Numbered from the stretch's first letter, positions 43,301 to 52,855 are shown. The stretch: 64,000 nt of DNA from Flavitalea plasmicola (GCF_030546645.1 NZ_JAUOTO010000013.1:62001-126000); one strand, 5' to 3'. Program-made: numbers and translations. Notes: generated by a model from the letters alone, not told the origin.

Positions 43301-46300
43301 TTAGAATGACAGCAACAGCCCGGTGTTATACACCCGTTGGACGGGATAGCCCAATCCTTCACCCCCCATCTCCGGATCCCAGAGTTTGAACCTGCTGATG
43401 GCAAGCAGGTTGAGGCCATTGAAATACAGCCGGGCATTGCTGATCCTGTAACGGTGCAGGAAAGCCGAATTGAAATTATATGCCAGCTCCACCGACTTAA
43501 GCCGCACGAAGGCGCCGTCATGCATCCACCAGGTAGATGTCCATTGATTGTTGGTGATCACCTGGCTGCTGAGCCGGGGCCAGAAGGCATAGAGATTCTG
43601 ACGCGCTTCCGACCAGTGGTCGTCCGCAATCACCTTCAGCAGCCCATTCTGCTGTCCCGTGGATGTATTGAGCGCGAATGGCTGGATATCATTGGCATTA
43701 ATAAAGAAGGACGTCCTTGCATTGCCTTCCCAGAAAGTGCTGAGCTCGAAATTCTTCCATCCAAGCGTGAACCCAAAGCCATAGGTGATCTCCGGCGTAG
43801 TAGGGAGACCGATTGGCACCTGGTCGCCTGCTCCGTCTATTTGTCCATCCTTATTGACGTCGCGGTACTTAATATCACCGCCACGCACTTCGCCGAAATT
43901 TTGTACGGGCGAGTTGGCTACTTCCTTGTCGTCTACAAAAAGCCTTTCGGCTATCAGTCCCCATTGCTGCGACAGCGGATGACCTACGTGCGAGCGATAC
44001 GCTTCAGGGTAATTGGGTTCTTCATTCACCAGCATTTTGCTCGTGGCATACGTAAAGGTGCCCCGCATAGCCACCCAGAATGCCTTGCTCAATGTCTTTT
44101 GTAAGTTCACCTGCGCTTCCATCCCTTTGCCTGAGGCTTCTCCTGTATTGGCCAGCGGCGTATTGCTCAATCCCATCGTATTGGGAATGGTAGACCGTTC
44201 CATGAGGATATTCTTCCTGCGCTCCGTATAAAAATTCACATCTACATTCAGGAGATGAAAGAGCTGGGCTTCAAAGCCGATGTTGGTCTTATAAGATTTC
44301 TCCCAGGTGACGTCGGCATTGGGATATCTGTTGACGGTAATACCCGGTTGTGAAAACCCGAAATTCGTTCCGAAATACTGGGTCTTACCGGCATCGTTCA
44401 GGTTGATGTCGGAAAGATAGAAAAAGCGCTGGTTGGCATCTCCTATCTGGTCATTGCCCACCAAACCATAGGTGGCACGAAGCTTAAGCCGGGAGAGTAC
44501 TTTTGTCAGGGGTTCGAAGAAGGCTTCATTGGAGATATTATACGCTACCCCAAAACTGGGAAAGAACCCAAAGCGGTGGTTTTGGGCAAATCTTTCAGAA
44601 CCGTTATAGCCAAAGTTGAACTCTGCGAGATAGCGGTTGTCATAGCCATAGGTAAACCTTCCCGAAACACCCTCGTTACGATGGGCCAGGGACCCTGCCA
44701 GGGACCCGCTGTTGCCTTCCTGGCGGCCATACAGGGTGCCGATCAGCATTCCGCTGACAGTTTGACGATTGCCCAGATCATGGTTGTAATTAGCCGCTAT
44801 CTCCAGGTAATTGGTCGAGGTGACATTTTTGGCTCCTTCCGAATAGCCAAGGTATTCTGTCCCGTTGCTGTTCAGAGGCGCCAGCTGCCCCGTCTTGGTA
44901 TTGGGCACCACGGAGTAGGCATAATAAAAAGGATGATACCCTCTCGATACGTCATAATGTGAATACCTGTTGGTATACGTCATAAGACGTGCCGTGAGAC
45001 CTGGTATCAGAAATCGCAGGTCCTGCTTCAGCTCCAGCTGGGCGATGAGGGTGGAATTCTGGAACTGCCCGTATCCTGAGACCATGTCTGCATAGGGATT
45101 GTCATAGAGCGAGGTGCCCGAAAGAATGGCATTCCCAAACAGTGGATGGAGAAGGTTGGGTGCATAGGAGGCAGGATAGACAGCAGGGAACATGACGGGA
45201 TTGGCCATAAGGGCATTGTGAAAGATATGGCCTCCGCCCCCGATGGGGCCGTTATAGTCGTCGAATTGCCCGGAAGTACGGATGATGGCCTGGGTCGTAG
45301 GTGTAAAGTCCAGGGTGACATTGGAACGTATCTCGTAATTACGAAGGCGGATATTGCTGTTGAAATTATTGCGCTTGTCCACTTTCAGTACCCCGTTGTC
45401 GATATTGTAGGTGCCAGAGACATAATAATGGGCATTCTTGCTGCCGCCCGTGATATTGAGGTCGAAACGCTGGTTATCCGTGTAGTCCTTGATCAGCTGC
45501 TTGATCCAGTTATTGGACGGATAAAGGTAGGGGTCGGCATGGGCGGCGGTGTTATCGATCTTCTCCTGTGAATAGGGTGTGGGAAGGGAGGGCGCGCGCG
45601 TAGTCACCGCCTCGTTGGCAAGGTTCATGTACGTGATATTGTCCGCGAACCTGAAGCTCCTGGTGTTGGAGGATAGCGAATTCTCTCCGCGAAACCCGAA
45701 TTTCGTCTTTCCTGCCTCACCTGTTTTGGTGGTGACAAGGATTACGCCATTAGCGCCCCGGGCGCCATACAGCGAGGCGGCAGTGGCATCCTTGAGAATG
45801 GAGAACCCGGCGATATCGTCCGGCTGCAGCCTTGCCATGTCAGTGACGGAAGACTCCATTCCATCGATGAGAATAAGTGGATTGACATTGCCCGTGCCGA
45901 AGGTGGTAATCCCCCGGATAAAGAAGTTGGCGTTGTCGGCGCCCGGCTCCCCGCTGCGTTGAAAGGCGATGACGCCTGCTACAGTGCCTGCCAGCATGGT
46001 GGTCAGGTTGCTCGTCGGCCCCTTGAGCTCTTTGGGATTGACAGTGGTGATGGCGCTGACCATGCTGGATCTCTTTTGGGTGCCATACGCTACTACCGCC
46101 ACTTCATCCATGGTATTATGTTCACTCTTCAAAGTGACATTGATGACATTGTCGCCCTTGATGTCGATCTCCTGTTTTTTAAATCCGACAAAGGAGAATA
46201 CCAGCGTGCCGTTGGCAGGCACTTTTATCTGGTAATGCCCCTGCTGATCCGTCGCGGTGGCTTTGCCTCCGCTGGTTTTGAGAAAGACGGTGACGCCCTG

Positions 46301-46438
46301 CAGGCTGGCCGTGTCGGAACGCACCGTCCCATGGACAACGATATTGTTGTCCTGGGCAGCCGTTCGCAGCCAAAGCAGCGTGCATGCCAGGCATACTATT
46401 TTTATGCCCCGGCTGCGCGGGAAGAAGAAAAAAGACAT
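43301..46438 (-). CDS. SusC/RagA-family TonB-linked outer-membrane transporter
   Basis: 1045 residues. A signal peptide (IKIVCLACTLLWLRTAAQ) is followed by the carboxypeptidase-D-regulatory-like domain (VVHGTVRSDTASLQGVTVFL). The plug follows with the family motifs DEVAVVAYGTQKRSSMVSAI and ASLYGARGANGVILVTTKTG. The 22-strand barrel runs to the end (RVYNTGLLLSF, aromatic C-terminus). No STN domain is present, so regulation by an anti-sigma factor through this receptor is not expected; the two-component system nearby is the likelier regulator. It imports the glycan bound by SusD. Confidence 0.96.
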   Translation of the reverse strand: MSFFFFPRSRGIKIVCLACTLLWLRTAAQDNNIVVHGTVRSDTASLQGVTVFLKTSGGKATATDQQGHYQIKVPANGTLVFSFVGFKKQEIDIKGDNVINVTLKSEHNTMDEVAVVAYGTQKRSSMVSAITTVNPKELKGPTSNLTTMLAGTVAGVIAFQRSGEPGADNANFFIRGITTFGTGNVNPLILIDGMESSVTDMARLQPDDIAGFSILKDATAASLYGARGANGVILVTTKTGEAGKTKFGFRGENSLSSNTRSFRFADNITYMNLANEAVTTRAPSLPTPYSQEKIDNTAAHADPYLYPSNNWIKQLIKDYTDNQRFDLNITGGSKNAHYYVSGTYNIDNGVLKVDKRNNFNSNIRLRNYEIRSNVTLDFTPTTQAIIRTSGQFDDYNGPIGGGGHIFHNALMANPVMFPAVYPASYAPNLLHPLFGNAILSGTSLYDNPYADMVSGYGQFQNSTLIAQLELKQDLRFLIPGLTARLMTYTNRYSHYDVSRGYHPFYYAYSVVPNTKTGQLAPLNSNGTEYLGYSEGAKNVTSTNYLEIAANYNHDLGNRQTVSGMLIGTLYGRQEGNSGSLAGSLAHRNEGVSGRFTYGYDNRYLAEFNFGYNGSERFAQNHRFGFFPSFGVAYNISNEAFFEPLTKVLSRLKLRATYGLVGNDQIGDANQRFFYLSDINLNDAGKTQYFGTNFGFSQPGITVNRYPNADVTWEKSYKTNIGFEAQLFHLLNVDVNFYTERRKNILMERSTIPNTMGLSNTPLANTGEASGKGMEAQVNLQKTLSKAFWVAMRGTFTYATSKMLVNEEPNYPEAYRSHVGHPLSQQWGLIAERLFVDDKEVANSPVQNFGEVRGGDIKYRDVNKDGQIDGAGDQVPIGLPTTPEITYGFGFTLGWKNFELSTFWEGNARTSFFINANDIQPFALNTSTGQQNGLLKVIADDHWSEARQNLYAFWPRLSSQVITNNQWTSTWWMHDGAFVRLKSVELAYNFNSAFLHRYRISNARLYFNGLNLLAISRFKLWDPEMGGEGLGYPVQRVYNTGLLLSF

Positions 46439-46473
46439 ATGCAGAAGTTTTGGTTTACGGTTTTACAATAGGG

Positions 46474-48255
46474 TCAGTTGGTCTTTTTCAGCTGTATGCT
46501 CCGGACATTCACGGGCTGCCAGCCATCCGGTTGCGGGGTCATGCGGACAGTATAGATCCCTGGTCCGGGTATTGTGATCCGCCCCATATTCATTTTTGTA
46601 TAATCCTCATACCCTCCCGTGTCCGGGAGCCGGCATTTCAGCGTCTCATTACCTATCTCTATGGCAAACGCACTGGCGTCCGATGATGTCGACAGGGTAC
46701 CCCAAATGATGTAGGTACCCCCCCGCGGCACTTTTATCTTCCAGGCTACGTTGCTGGCGGTGTCCGTCCAATAGCCAATATTATGGTTGTCCTCGCCGCC
46801 TTCCATCCTAGCATATCCGTTGGCGCCGTGATTGTCGATTACAGCTTGCTGTGGGAGGAGGTTATAGGAGTCGGAAGGGTCCGGTGAAACGACGTAGTCC
46901 GGCGTCATCACTTTTCCGTCGATGCGCAGTTTGATCACCGTGATCAGGCTGTCAGGGGATGCCTGCGAGACATCGAGCAGTAGCCCTTCATCGCCAGGTA
47001 GGGTGGTCACCTTGTCATGACGCTGCATCACCTCCGCGGAAATCACCTTGCCGGCAAACCCCGGGACCAAAAGACGGCCGTCCTTCGGCCAGTGGAGGAC
47101 ATGAAAATACAGCGTGGTCCCGGCATCGTCCACCCGCCGGGTGCAGCGTCCCCAGGGGAGCCAGGTAAATGGGCTTGCCGTCGTGCCATAGATGGATTCG
47201 CCATATTTTTCCATCCATCGGCCTACGCCCTGCAGTCGGGCAACGATCGCTTCGGGGAAGCGGCCTTCCGCATCAGGACCTACATTCAGCAGGTAATTGC
47301 CGCCTTTGCTGGCGATGTCGATGAGGTTCTTTACGATGTCGTAAGTGCTTTTCCAGTTATTGTCATTGACCTTATACCCCCATGTATCGTTGATGGTCAT
47401 ACAGGTTTCCCAATCCCTGCCGGGAACGCCCGTACCGGGTACGTACTGTTCAGGAGTGGTAATATCGCCGGGAATATTGCCTCCCAACCGGTCGTTGGTG
47501 ACGATGCCGGGCTGCAAGGCGAGGGCTGCATTGAATTTGGCTGCCCGCTCTTGTGTCATGTCAGAGGGAACGTCCCACCAGAGTTCCGCCACATCCCCAT
47601 AACGGGTCAATATTTCTTTCACCTGCGGAACGGCTACCTTATCGAGGTATTCATCCATGGTGCGTGTGGTTTGTGCGCTGTCCCAATGGCCATTGGCGGC
47701 CGCTCCGCCAGGATTATACCAGTCGTTGGCCTGGGAATAATAGAAGCCTATTTTCATATCGTGTTTACGACAGGCCAGGACCAGCGGCATCAGCAGGTCT
47801 TTGCGATAAGGGGTTGCATCCGCAATGTTCCAGCTGCTGGCTTTGGAGGGGAATAGGGCAAAGCCGTCGTGATGCTTGGCCGTAATGACAATGTATTTCA
47901 TGCCTGCCTGTTTGGCCAGCAATACCCATTTTTCAGGATCGTAATGCTTGGGGTTGAATTGTCTGGCAAAGGCGGCATATTCCGCACGGGGAATATGGGC
48001 GTCCTGCATCAGCCACTCTCCCAGGCCATCATAAGCCTTACCGTGGTAGATGCCTGCGGGGACGGAATAGACGCCCCAATGTATGAACATGCCAAACCTC
48101 GCTTTGCGCCACCAGTCCATTTTGTTGGGGGCAGGGGGCTCTACGGCCGAAATGGTGCGCCGATCAGGAGGGTTAAGGGGTTGCGCTTCACAGGTGGAAA
48201 GTACGGAAAATAGAAGTCCTACCGCTGAAATACAACGGCTTAGAAAATTTATCAT
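46474..48255 (-). CDS. Alpha-L-fucosidase, glycoside hydrolase family 29
   Basis: 593 residues from the ATG at 48255 (MINFLSRCISAVGLLFSVLS, then TCEAQ). The GH29 barrel is marked by DWWRKARFGMFIHWGVYSVP, VITAKHHDGFALFPSKASSW and DVAELWWDVP, whose Asp is the expected nucleophile. The region also has NDRLGG and GGNYLLNVGPDAEGRFPEA. A C-terminal beta domain follows (VAWKIKVPRGGTYIIWGTLS). It removes terminal alpha-linked fucose from oligosaccharides in the periplasm. A Cys in STCEAQ near the cleavage site leaves open a lipoprotein anchor. It is the first gene of the locus, 36 bases before SusC. Confidence 0.93.
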   Translation of the reverse strand: MINFLSRCISAVGLLFSVLSTCEAQPLNPPDRRTISAVEPPAPNKMDWWRKARFGMFIHWGVYSVPAGIYHGKAYDGLGEWLMQDAHIPRAEYAAFARQFNPKHYDPEKWVLLAKQAGMKYIVITAKHHDGFALFPSKASSWNIADATPYRKDLLMPLVLACRKHDMKIGFYYSQANDWYNPGGAAANGHWDSAQTTRTMDEYLDKVAVPQVKEILTRYGDVAELWWDVPSDMTQERAAKFNAALALQPGIVTNDRLGGNIPGDITTPEQYVPGTGVPGRDWETCMTINDTWGYKVNDNNWKSTYDIVKNLIDIASKGGNYLLNVGPDAEGRFPEAIVARLQGVGRWMEKYGESIYGTTASPFTWLPWGRCTRRVDDAGTTLYFHVLHWPKDGRLLVPGFAGKVISAEVMQRHDKVTTLPGDEGLLLDVSQASPDSLITVIKLRIDGKVMTPDYVVSPDPSDSYNLLPQQAVIDNHGANGYARMEGGEDNHNIGYWTDTASNVAWKIKVPRGGTYIIWGTLSTSSDASAFAIEIGNETLKCRLPDTGGYEDYTKMNMGRITIPGPGIYTVRMTPQPDGWQPVNVRSIQLKKTN

Positions 48256-48357
48256 GGGTATTTTACAATTTGAAAATGAAATTAAAATTACCTTCAACAG
48301 GAAGTTGTCAACACACTTCTAAAACATTGTAAACAAAAATTAAAAGTTGCGGGGCTC

Positions 48358-49791
48358 ATGTTCAGGCGGAAGATTTTTACATTGACGGTGGTCGCGGTTG
48401 TCAGCTTTATCATTCTCTGTGGGGTACAGTTCTTTCTGCTGTATAACACCTATAAGTTGAAGAATGCCCAGTACCATCTCACCTGCGCGGCCAGCATCGA
48501 AAAGGCATATGGCAACAGCATCAAGGATGACAAGGTCTATCCGGGCGGCGCTGCGATCCTGGACAGCTATATATTGGGACGCATGGATACCCTCGAAAAG
48601 ATCTTAATAAGGGATACCGCCGCCTTCAGGACCGTGCGGCAGCAGCTGGGAGACAGCGTAGTCAGGGCGCTGCGTGAGAAGAACAATATGGACAGTGTGC
48701 TGGCTCCCGTCTTAAAAAGCAATCCCCACATCGGAAGCCTGCAGTATGGGCTATATCTTTCCATGTTGGAAATATGCTTTTCTCCTGCCAGGTATTATCC
48801 TTTGTATACGCGTGGTGAAAAGAACATTTTCATGGATGAGGCGGTACAGACTTCTGCGGGTGCGCTGATAGGTGGAACATTGAGAGAACCCGCGCCTACC
48901 AACTCGGTTGTCGAGATCACCGTTGCTTCGGGTAATGATCACAGCTACCGCCTGCGGTTCGCCTTGTTTGCAGATACGGGCGAGCGCCGATGGGCCATTA
49001 TCCGGCTCATGATGCCTGCCTTCCTGCTGTCCGTGTTCTCCATCCTATCCGTCATGGTCATTTCGTACCTCGCCTTCCGCAATTGGGGGGTTCAGAAACA
49101 GCTGTCCGAAATGAAGTCGGATTTTATCAACAGCATCACCCACGAATTTCACACGCCGCTGGCGACCATTATTATTGCGAATAGAACGCTGCAGAATAAA
49201 AAGCTCACTACCCATGTGGATCATATCGACCCGCTGGCCAATGTCATCGAGCGGCAGAGCCACCGGCTAAAATCCATGATTCAGCATGTCCTGGACATAA
49301 CGACCATGAACAAGATCATCCCGGACAGCAAGCTGGTGTCCGTTCATGGTATGCTGGAGGACATCATCCAGGACTACCGTGTGAAACAGGACCCCTCCCA
49401 TTTTGATATCTCTCTGGGCAAACATGCTCAGTCGGATACGGTCATGGCCGACCCTTTCTGGTTCTCGACCATTGTGATCAATATTCTCGACAACGCGGTG
49501 AAATACAATGATAAGGAGGTAAAGGGCATAGAGATATCCACCAGTAATTTCCGGAAGCATCTCCTGGTCGAGATGCGCGATAATGGCTGCGGTATGGACG
49601 AAAGCACAAGAAAGTATATTTTCGAGAAGTTCTACCGGGCGCCTGACCAGGTGAAAAAAGAAAGCAAAGGGCTTGGGTTGGGCTTATATTATGTAAAGAT
49701 GGCCGTGCAGGCACATCGGTGGAAAATAGAGGTAGACAGCCGTCCCGGCGTGGGCAGCGTTTTTTCATTGATCATCCCTTTGAATATATAA
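48358..49791 (+). CDS. Membrane sensor histidine kinase
   Basis: 477 residues. Two membrane helices (about 8-29 and 216-238) enclose a periplasmic sensor of about 185 residues with no recognised fold. The cytoplasmic part has the HisKA box with His262 (NSITHEFHTPLATIII), the N box (NILDNAVKYND), the G1 box (MRDNGCGMDE), the F box (FEKFYR) and the G2 box (SKGLGLGLYYVKMAV). All ATP- and phosphate-transfer residues are present. It is divergent from the fucosidase locus and followed after 10 bases by its response regulator. Confidence 0.94.
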   Translation: MFRRKIFTLTVVAVVSFIILCGVQFFLLYNTYKLKNAQYHLTCAASIEKAYGNSIKDDKVYPGGAAILDSYILGRMDTLEKILIRDTAAFRTVRQQLGDSVVRALREKNNMDSVLAPVLKSNPHIGSLQYGLYLSMLEICFSPARYYPLYTRGEKNIFMDEAVQTSAGALIGGTLREPAPTNSVVEITVASGNDHSYRLRFALFADTGERRWAIIRLMMPAFLLSVFSILSVMVISYLAFRNWGVQKQLSEMKSDFINSITHEFHTPLATIIIANRTLQNKKLTTHVDHIDPLANVIERQSHRLKSMIQHVLDITTMNKIIPDSKLVSVHGMLEDIIQDYRVKQDPSHFDISLGKHAQSDTVMADPFWFSTIVINILDNAVKYNDKEVKGIEISTSNFRKHLLVEMRDNGCGMDESTRKYIFEKFYRAPDQVKKESKGLGLGLYYVKMAVQAHRWKIEVDSRPGVGSVFSLIIPLNI

Positions 49792-49801
49792 TTGGAAGTA
49801 T

Positions 49802-50500
49802 ATGCAGTATAAGATCTTGCTGATGGAAGACGAACAGGATTTAGGCGGGCTGATCAGCCGGTACCTGGAAGCGCACAATTTTTCCGTTGTTTGGTGCCTG
49901 GATGCAAAATCGGCCCTCGTACAGCTCATAGTGGAAAAGGCAGTGTTCGACGTACTGCTGATAGATGTCAGCATGCCGGAGATCAACGGCTTCGAATTTA
50001 CGGCGAAAATACTGGCCTTGGGTGTGCATACGCCTTTCCTGTTCGTCACCGCACGAAACGAGAAAGTCGACAGGCTGCATGGATTGAAACTTGGCGCGGA
50101 CGACTATATCGTAAAGCCTTTCGACATCGACGAACTGGTGCTGCGCATACAAAATATTATCAGGAGGAACAGGACAGGCCAGCCGGCGCCTGCAGCCACC
50201 TCGCGCCTGGAGCTGGGTGATGTCCGGTTTTTTAAAGACACATTAACGCTCCTCGTAGGGAACAATGCCCCCATCGAGCTGACGTCCCGTGAAGCAAGCC
50301 TGCTGGAGATACTCCTGGGCAGCGAGAACAGGATCATAAAGAGGGAAGAGCTTCTATCTAAAGTATGGGGGGAATATGAGGCATTCGGCGGAAGAAGCGT
50401 AGACGTGTTCATTTCAAGGCTGCGAAAATACCTTTCTCCTTCCATGAATGTCAGCATTGACAATGTGTACGGGGTGGGATTTATTCTGAAGGTGCGGTAG
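49802..50500 (+). CDS. OmpR/PhoB-type response regulator
   Basis: 232 residues. The receiver domain has acidic residues MEDEQD, phosphoacceptor Asp about 55 (VLLIDVSMPEINGFEF), Thr/Ser switch (LFVTARNEK) and Lys about 105 (GADDYIVKPFD). The C-terminal winged helix is of the OmpR type (IELTSREASLLEILLG, RSVDVFISRLRKYL). It is paired with the upstream kinase in one operon and probably activates the divergent susCD/fucosidase operon. Confidence 0.95.
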   Translation: MQYKILLMEDEQDLGGLISRYLEAHNFSVVWCLDAKSALVQLIVEKAVFDVLLIDVSMPEINGFEFTAKILALGVHTPFLFVTARNEKVDRLHGLKLGADDYIVKPFDIDELVLRIQNIIRRNRTGQPAPAATSRLELGDVRFFKDTLTLLVGNNAPIELTSREASLLEILLGSENRIIKREELLSKVWGEYEAFGGRSVDVFISRLRKYLSPSMNVSIDNVYGVGFILKVR

Positions 50501-50563
50501 TAAGCCTTCACCGTCCAGGATATAGACCCAATGAAACACTGCCGGTTTGTTTGAGCCCGGTAC

Positions 50564-51064
50564 TTACTTTTTATTTCCCGGGTCATCGTTCGGGTTCACA
50601 TAAGTTACGCCGGAAGGCCCATAGCCTGTAATCTCAACGATGATGGGTTCATCCTTTGTCATAGCAAAATGGTTTTGGTCCCGTACTTCAGAGTAAATGC
50701 TGCCAACAGGCAGTTTTTTTAATTTGCCTTCATCAAACTTATCGCCATAACCAAAGTACCAGGTTCCCGAAACGACAGTCCCTACCCTGTCATCAGGATG
50801 CAAATGTGCAGGGATTTTTGTGTGGGCTGCCACTTTAAGCAGGATGGTATACAAACCAGCTTTTGAAGGGTCGCCATGGATAACAACTACCCGGACAGCC
50901 CCCAGGTTGGATGAGCCCGGAGCCGACGGTCCGCTTGCTTTTGTATGTAAGATTTCCTGTGGTGTCATACGAAGCTGCCCGCTATCGTTCTGCTGTGCAC
51001 TTGCAGTAGCACAATAAAGCATTAACATACATATTATTCCTGTTATAGTCTTACGTGTATACAT
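50564..51064 (-). CDS. Secreted cupin-domain protein
   Basis: 166 residues from the ATG at 51064 (MYTRKTITGIICMLMLYCAT, then ASAQ); the longer frame to 51205 adds unrelated sequence. The cupin metal motif is HTKIPAHLHPDDRVGTVVSG with a second motif IYSEVRDQNHFAMTKDEPI. It is a small single-cupin protein exported to the periplasm. Cupins of this kind bind a metal ion and small molecules, but no substrate can be assigned. Confidence 0.85.
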   Translation of the reverse strand: MYTRKTITGIICMLMLYCATASAQQNDSGQLRMTPQEILHTKASGPSAPGSSNLGAVRVVVIHGDPSKAGLYTILLKVAAHTKIPAHLHPDDRVGTVVSGTWYFGYGDKFDEGKLKKLPVGSIYSEVRDQNHFAMTKDEPIIVEITGYGPSGVTYVNPNDDPGNKK

Positions 51065-51266
51065 AAACTGTATTTTATTGATGATGTTGAATGGTTTAAA
51101 AGTCATGAAAGCGCCCTCTCTGAAAGCACGGGATTCCTGCCCACATTTTATTTTTGACGATAGGCGGCCATGCTTTGCTTTATACGCCACCATAAGCCAA
51201 AGCAAATGCCATTTATTTAATCAGTTGTATATCAACAATTATCCCCATAATAAAAACCGCAGCCAA

Positions 51267-51300
51267 CGCGGTATTTCGCGGTTTGGCGAAGAATACCGCG
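51267..51300. repeat. Two-part hairpin (REP-like) in the intergenic region
   Basis: The outer arms CGCGGTATT (51267-51275) and AATACCGCG (51292-51300) are perfect complements. Inside them TTCGC/GCGAA form a second stem around a short loop. There is no T-run, so a simple terminator is unlikely; a REP-type element or a processing site is possible. Confidence 0.5.
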
Positions 51301-51446
51301 ACATTAAGTGGTGTTTTGTGTTTATCTTTAAGTGGTAGCCTATTAAAAAAACACGCTTACAAAGCAGCAGTACACGGATCTTTTTCTATGCGTTTTATTT
51401 ATGTAGCAAAATGGCCTGGTTTATGAAAATAAGGTTGGCAAAAACT

Positions 51447-51566
51447 GTTTTGAAACAAGTATTGCTGCTGAGCCTTCCAGCGCCAAAGGAACACCTGGAC
51501 ACCGCACCGGAGGGCCCCATAAAAACGATGGAGGAAAATGAAAGAGACCATATCCTCTCGGTACTT
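51447..51566 (+). pseudogene. Remnant of a sigma-54-dependent regulator (linker and start of Fis-type HTH)
   Basis: The plus-strand frame from about 51447 reads VLLLSLPAPKEHLDTAPEGP and then IKTMEENERDHILSVL. The block ENERDHILSVL is the hallmark that opens the Fis-type DNA-binding helix in NtrC/FhlA-like activators of Chitinophagaceae, preceded by the usual Pro-rich linker. The expected continuation (a KKCN..I.G...AA..L block) is missing, and the upstream AAA+ domain is also absent. It is a fragment of about 40 codons left after deletion of the gene. Confidence 0.6.
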
Positions 51567-51592
51567 ATCTTCGGCACACCTCAACTCCATCT

Positions 51593-51898
51593 ATGGACAA
51601 AACGGCGATGAAAGCAAGAGCGACCCGCAGGCTCAAAACCTGTGCGATGATCTGTCTGGGTTTGCTGGCGCTGACCATTATCAACGACCTTCTCCGCGTG
51701 TATCAGACAAGACAGGAGCTGATTAGCCCATTGATACCCGACACGATCGTTCAACACATCAATCAGTCGTACCTGCAACAGGCCGTTATCAGCGCTATCA
51801 TGCTCCTGATCGCCATCGGAATGTACCTCCTGAAACGTTATTGGTATGCCATTTTGCTCGTGGCGATCACGCTTGTGGGGAATCAATATCTTGGCTAG
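51593..51898 (+). CDS. Small membrane protein of unknown function
   Basis: 101 residues. A basic N-terminus (MDKTAMKARATRRLKTC) precedes three hydrophobic segments (about 17-33, 64-79 and 84-99: AMICLGLLALTIINDLLRVY, AVISAIMLLIAIGMYLLKRY, YAILLVAITLVGNQYL). Not recognised. A shorter start at the second Met (codon 6) is possible. It stands alone. Confidence 0.6.
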   Translation: MDKTAMKARATRRLKTCAMICLGLLALTIINDLLRVYQTRQELISPLIPDTIVQHINQSYLQQAVISAIMLLIAIGMYLLKRYWYAILLVAITLVGNQYLG

Positions 51899-52096
51899 TC
51901 CTGCGTTGGATGTTTCGGGCGGAAAATATTGGGAACGATTTTCTCCTGATGGGAATATTCAGGCGCGGGAACCATGGCTTGTGTCAGCCAAAAACAACTG
52001 TATCTAATTGATCTTTAGCAAATTAAATAAATACAAAAACATTGGCACGTCGATTGAATTACACTCTTCGGTTTTTCATAGGATATTGGATTTAAA

Positions 52097-52131
52097 AACG
52101 GGCTGGATTTCTATCCGGGCCTTTTTTTTTG
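52097..52131 (+). terminator. Terminator-like hairpin before the DUF1826 gene
   Basis: GGGCTGGAT and ATCCGGGCC can pair with one mismatch around a TTCT loop, followed by a run of nine or more T's. It probably ends transcription of the small membrane-protein gene about 200 bases upstream. Confidence 0.55.
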
Positions 52132-52153
52132 TCTTCCTATATTTATAGCAGCT

Positions 52154-52855
52154 ATGATGACAAATTCACCGCATGCTGATTCTCCCATTCAATGTGTCAC
52201 CAATTTTCAAGACCTTGTTTCCACGCCTTTTAGTGGAGCGACCAATGCGATTTGTTGGACGCGCGAACTGAGAGGCGATTTTGGTGAAATTGTAGAAAAG
52301 GTAGCGCTGAGCGGAAATATAACGTCCATTGAACCGGCGGACCTGGCCGCACTTCAACTGAGTGAGCAGGGGCAACTTGCCCGCGACATTCTTTTAAGTG
52401 ACTGGAAGGCATTAGAAGCACATGGCGCATCACCCGTCCTCAATGTGATCACCCATTATGACCGGGATGATACCCACCCGTTTTTCCCCACCGATGTGTA
52501 TTCTTTTCATGTAGACCGCGCTCCCATACCGATCGACACCTTTTTATGCACCTATTACGGCGATCCGAGTGAAATACTGCCCAATGCCCAGGCCCAAAAG
52601 AAAGTGCTTATTCCGACAGTGCGTGACGCCCTTAAAAAAGAATATAATGGACCCGAAGAAGGCTTTGAATCGTTCTTACGTGACCATTGCTTTGATCTGC
52701 ATTACGCAGCTGCACCCCATGCACGTCCGATAAGTGCAGGCCTCGGTCACCTATGGAGGTTGGCGGTTGCCCATCCTGGAAGCAAAGTTCCTCCCTGTAT
52801 TCACCGGGCCCCGAAGGAAAAATCCGGGCAGCGTAGGCTGCTGATGATTTGCTGA
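52154..52855 (+). CDS. DUF1826-family protein
   Basis: 233 residues, no signal peptide. The family signature is clear: FPTDVYSFHVDRAPIPIDTF followed by LCTYYGDPSEILPNAQA, and the ending VPPCIHRAPKE with GQRRLLMIC. Conserved His, Asp and Cys residues in these blocks suggest metal or cofactor binding. In Proteobacteria DUF1826 genes sit beside zinc-homeostasis genes; none is visible here. Biochemical function is unknown. Confidence 0.85.
   Translation: MMTNSPHADSPIQCVTNFQDLVSTPFSGATNAICWTRELRGDFGEIVEKVALSGNITSIEPADLAALQLSEQGQLARDILLSDWKALEAHGASPVLNVITHYDRDDTHPFFPTDVYSFHVDRAPIPIDTFLCTYYGDPSEILPNAQAQKKVLIPTVRDALKKEYNGPEEGFESFLRDHCFDLHYAAAPHARPISAGLGHLWRLAVAHPGSKVPPCIHRAPKEKSGQRRLLMIC

Larger units (their letters stand above)
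51065..51592. other. Largely non-coding interval with a strong hairpin and a regulator remnant
   Basis: This 528-base gap holds the promoter side of the cupin gene, the hairpin at 51267-51300, a 9-base direct repeat (TTAAGTGGT near 51304 and 51329) and the sigma-54 activator remnant listed separately. No intact gene is seen; short open frames lack family features. Confidence 0.6.

Noticed and set aside
50600-51340. Open frames opposite or upstream of the cupin gene, including 51078-51338
   Set aside because: No domain, no membrane or signal pattern, and poor codon choice; probably chance.
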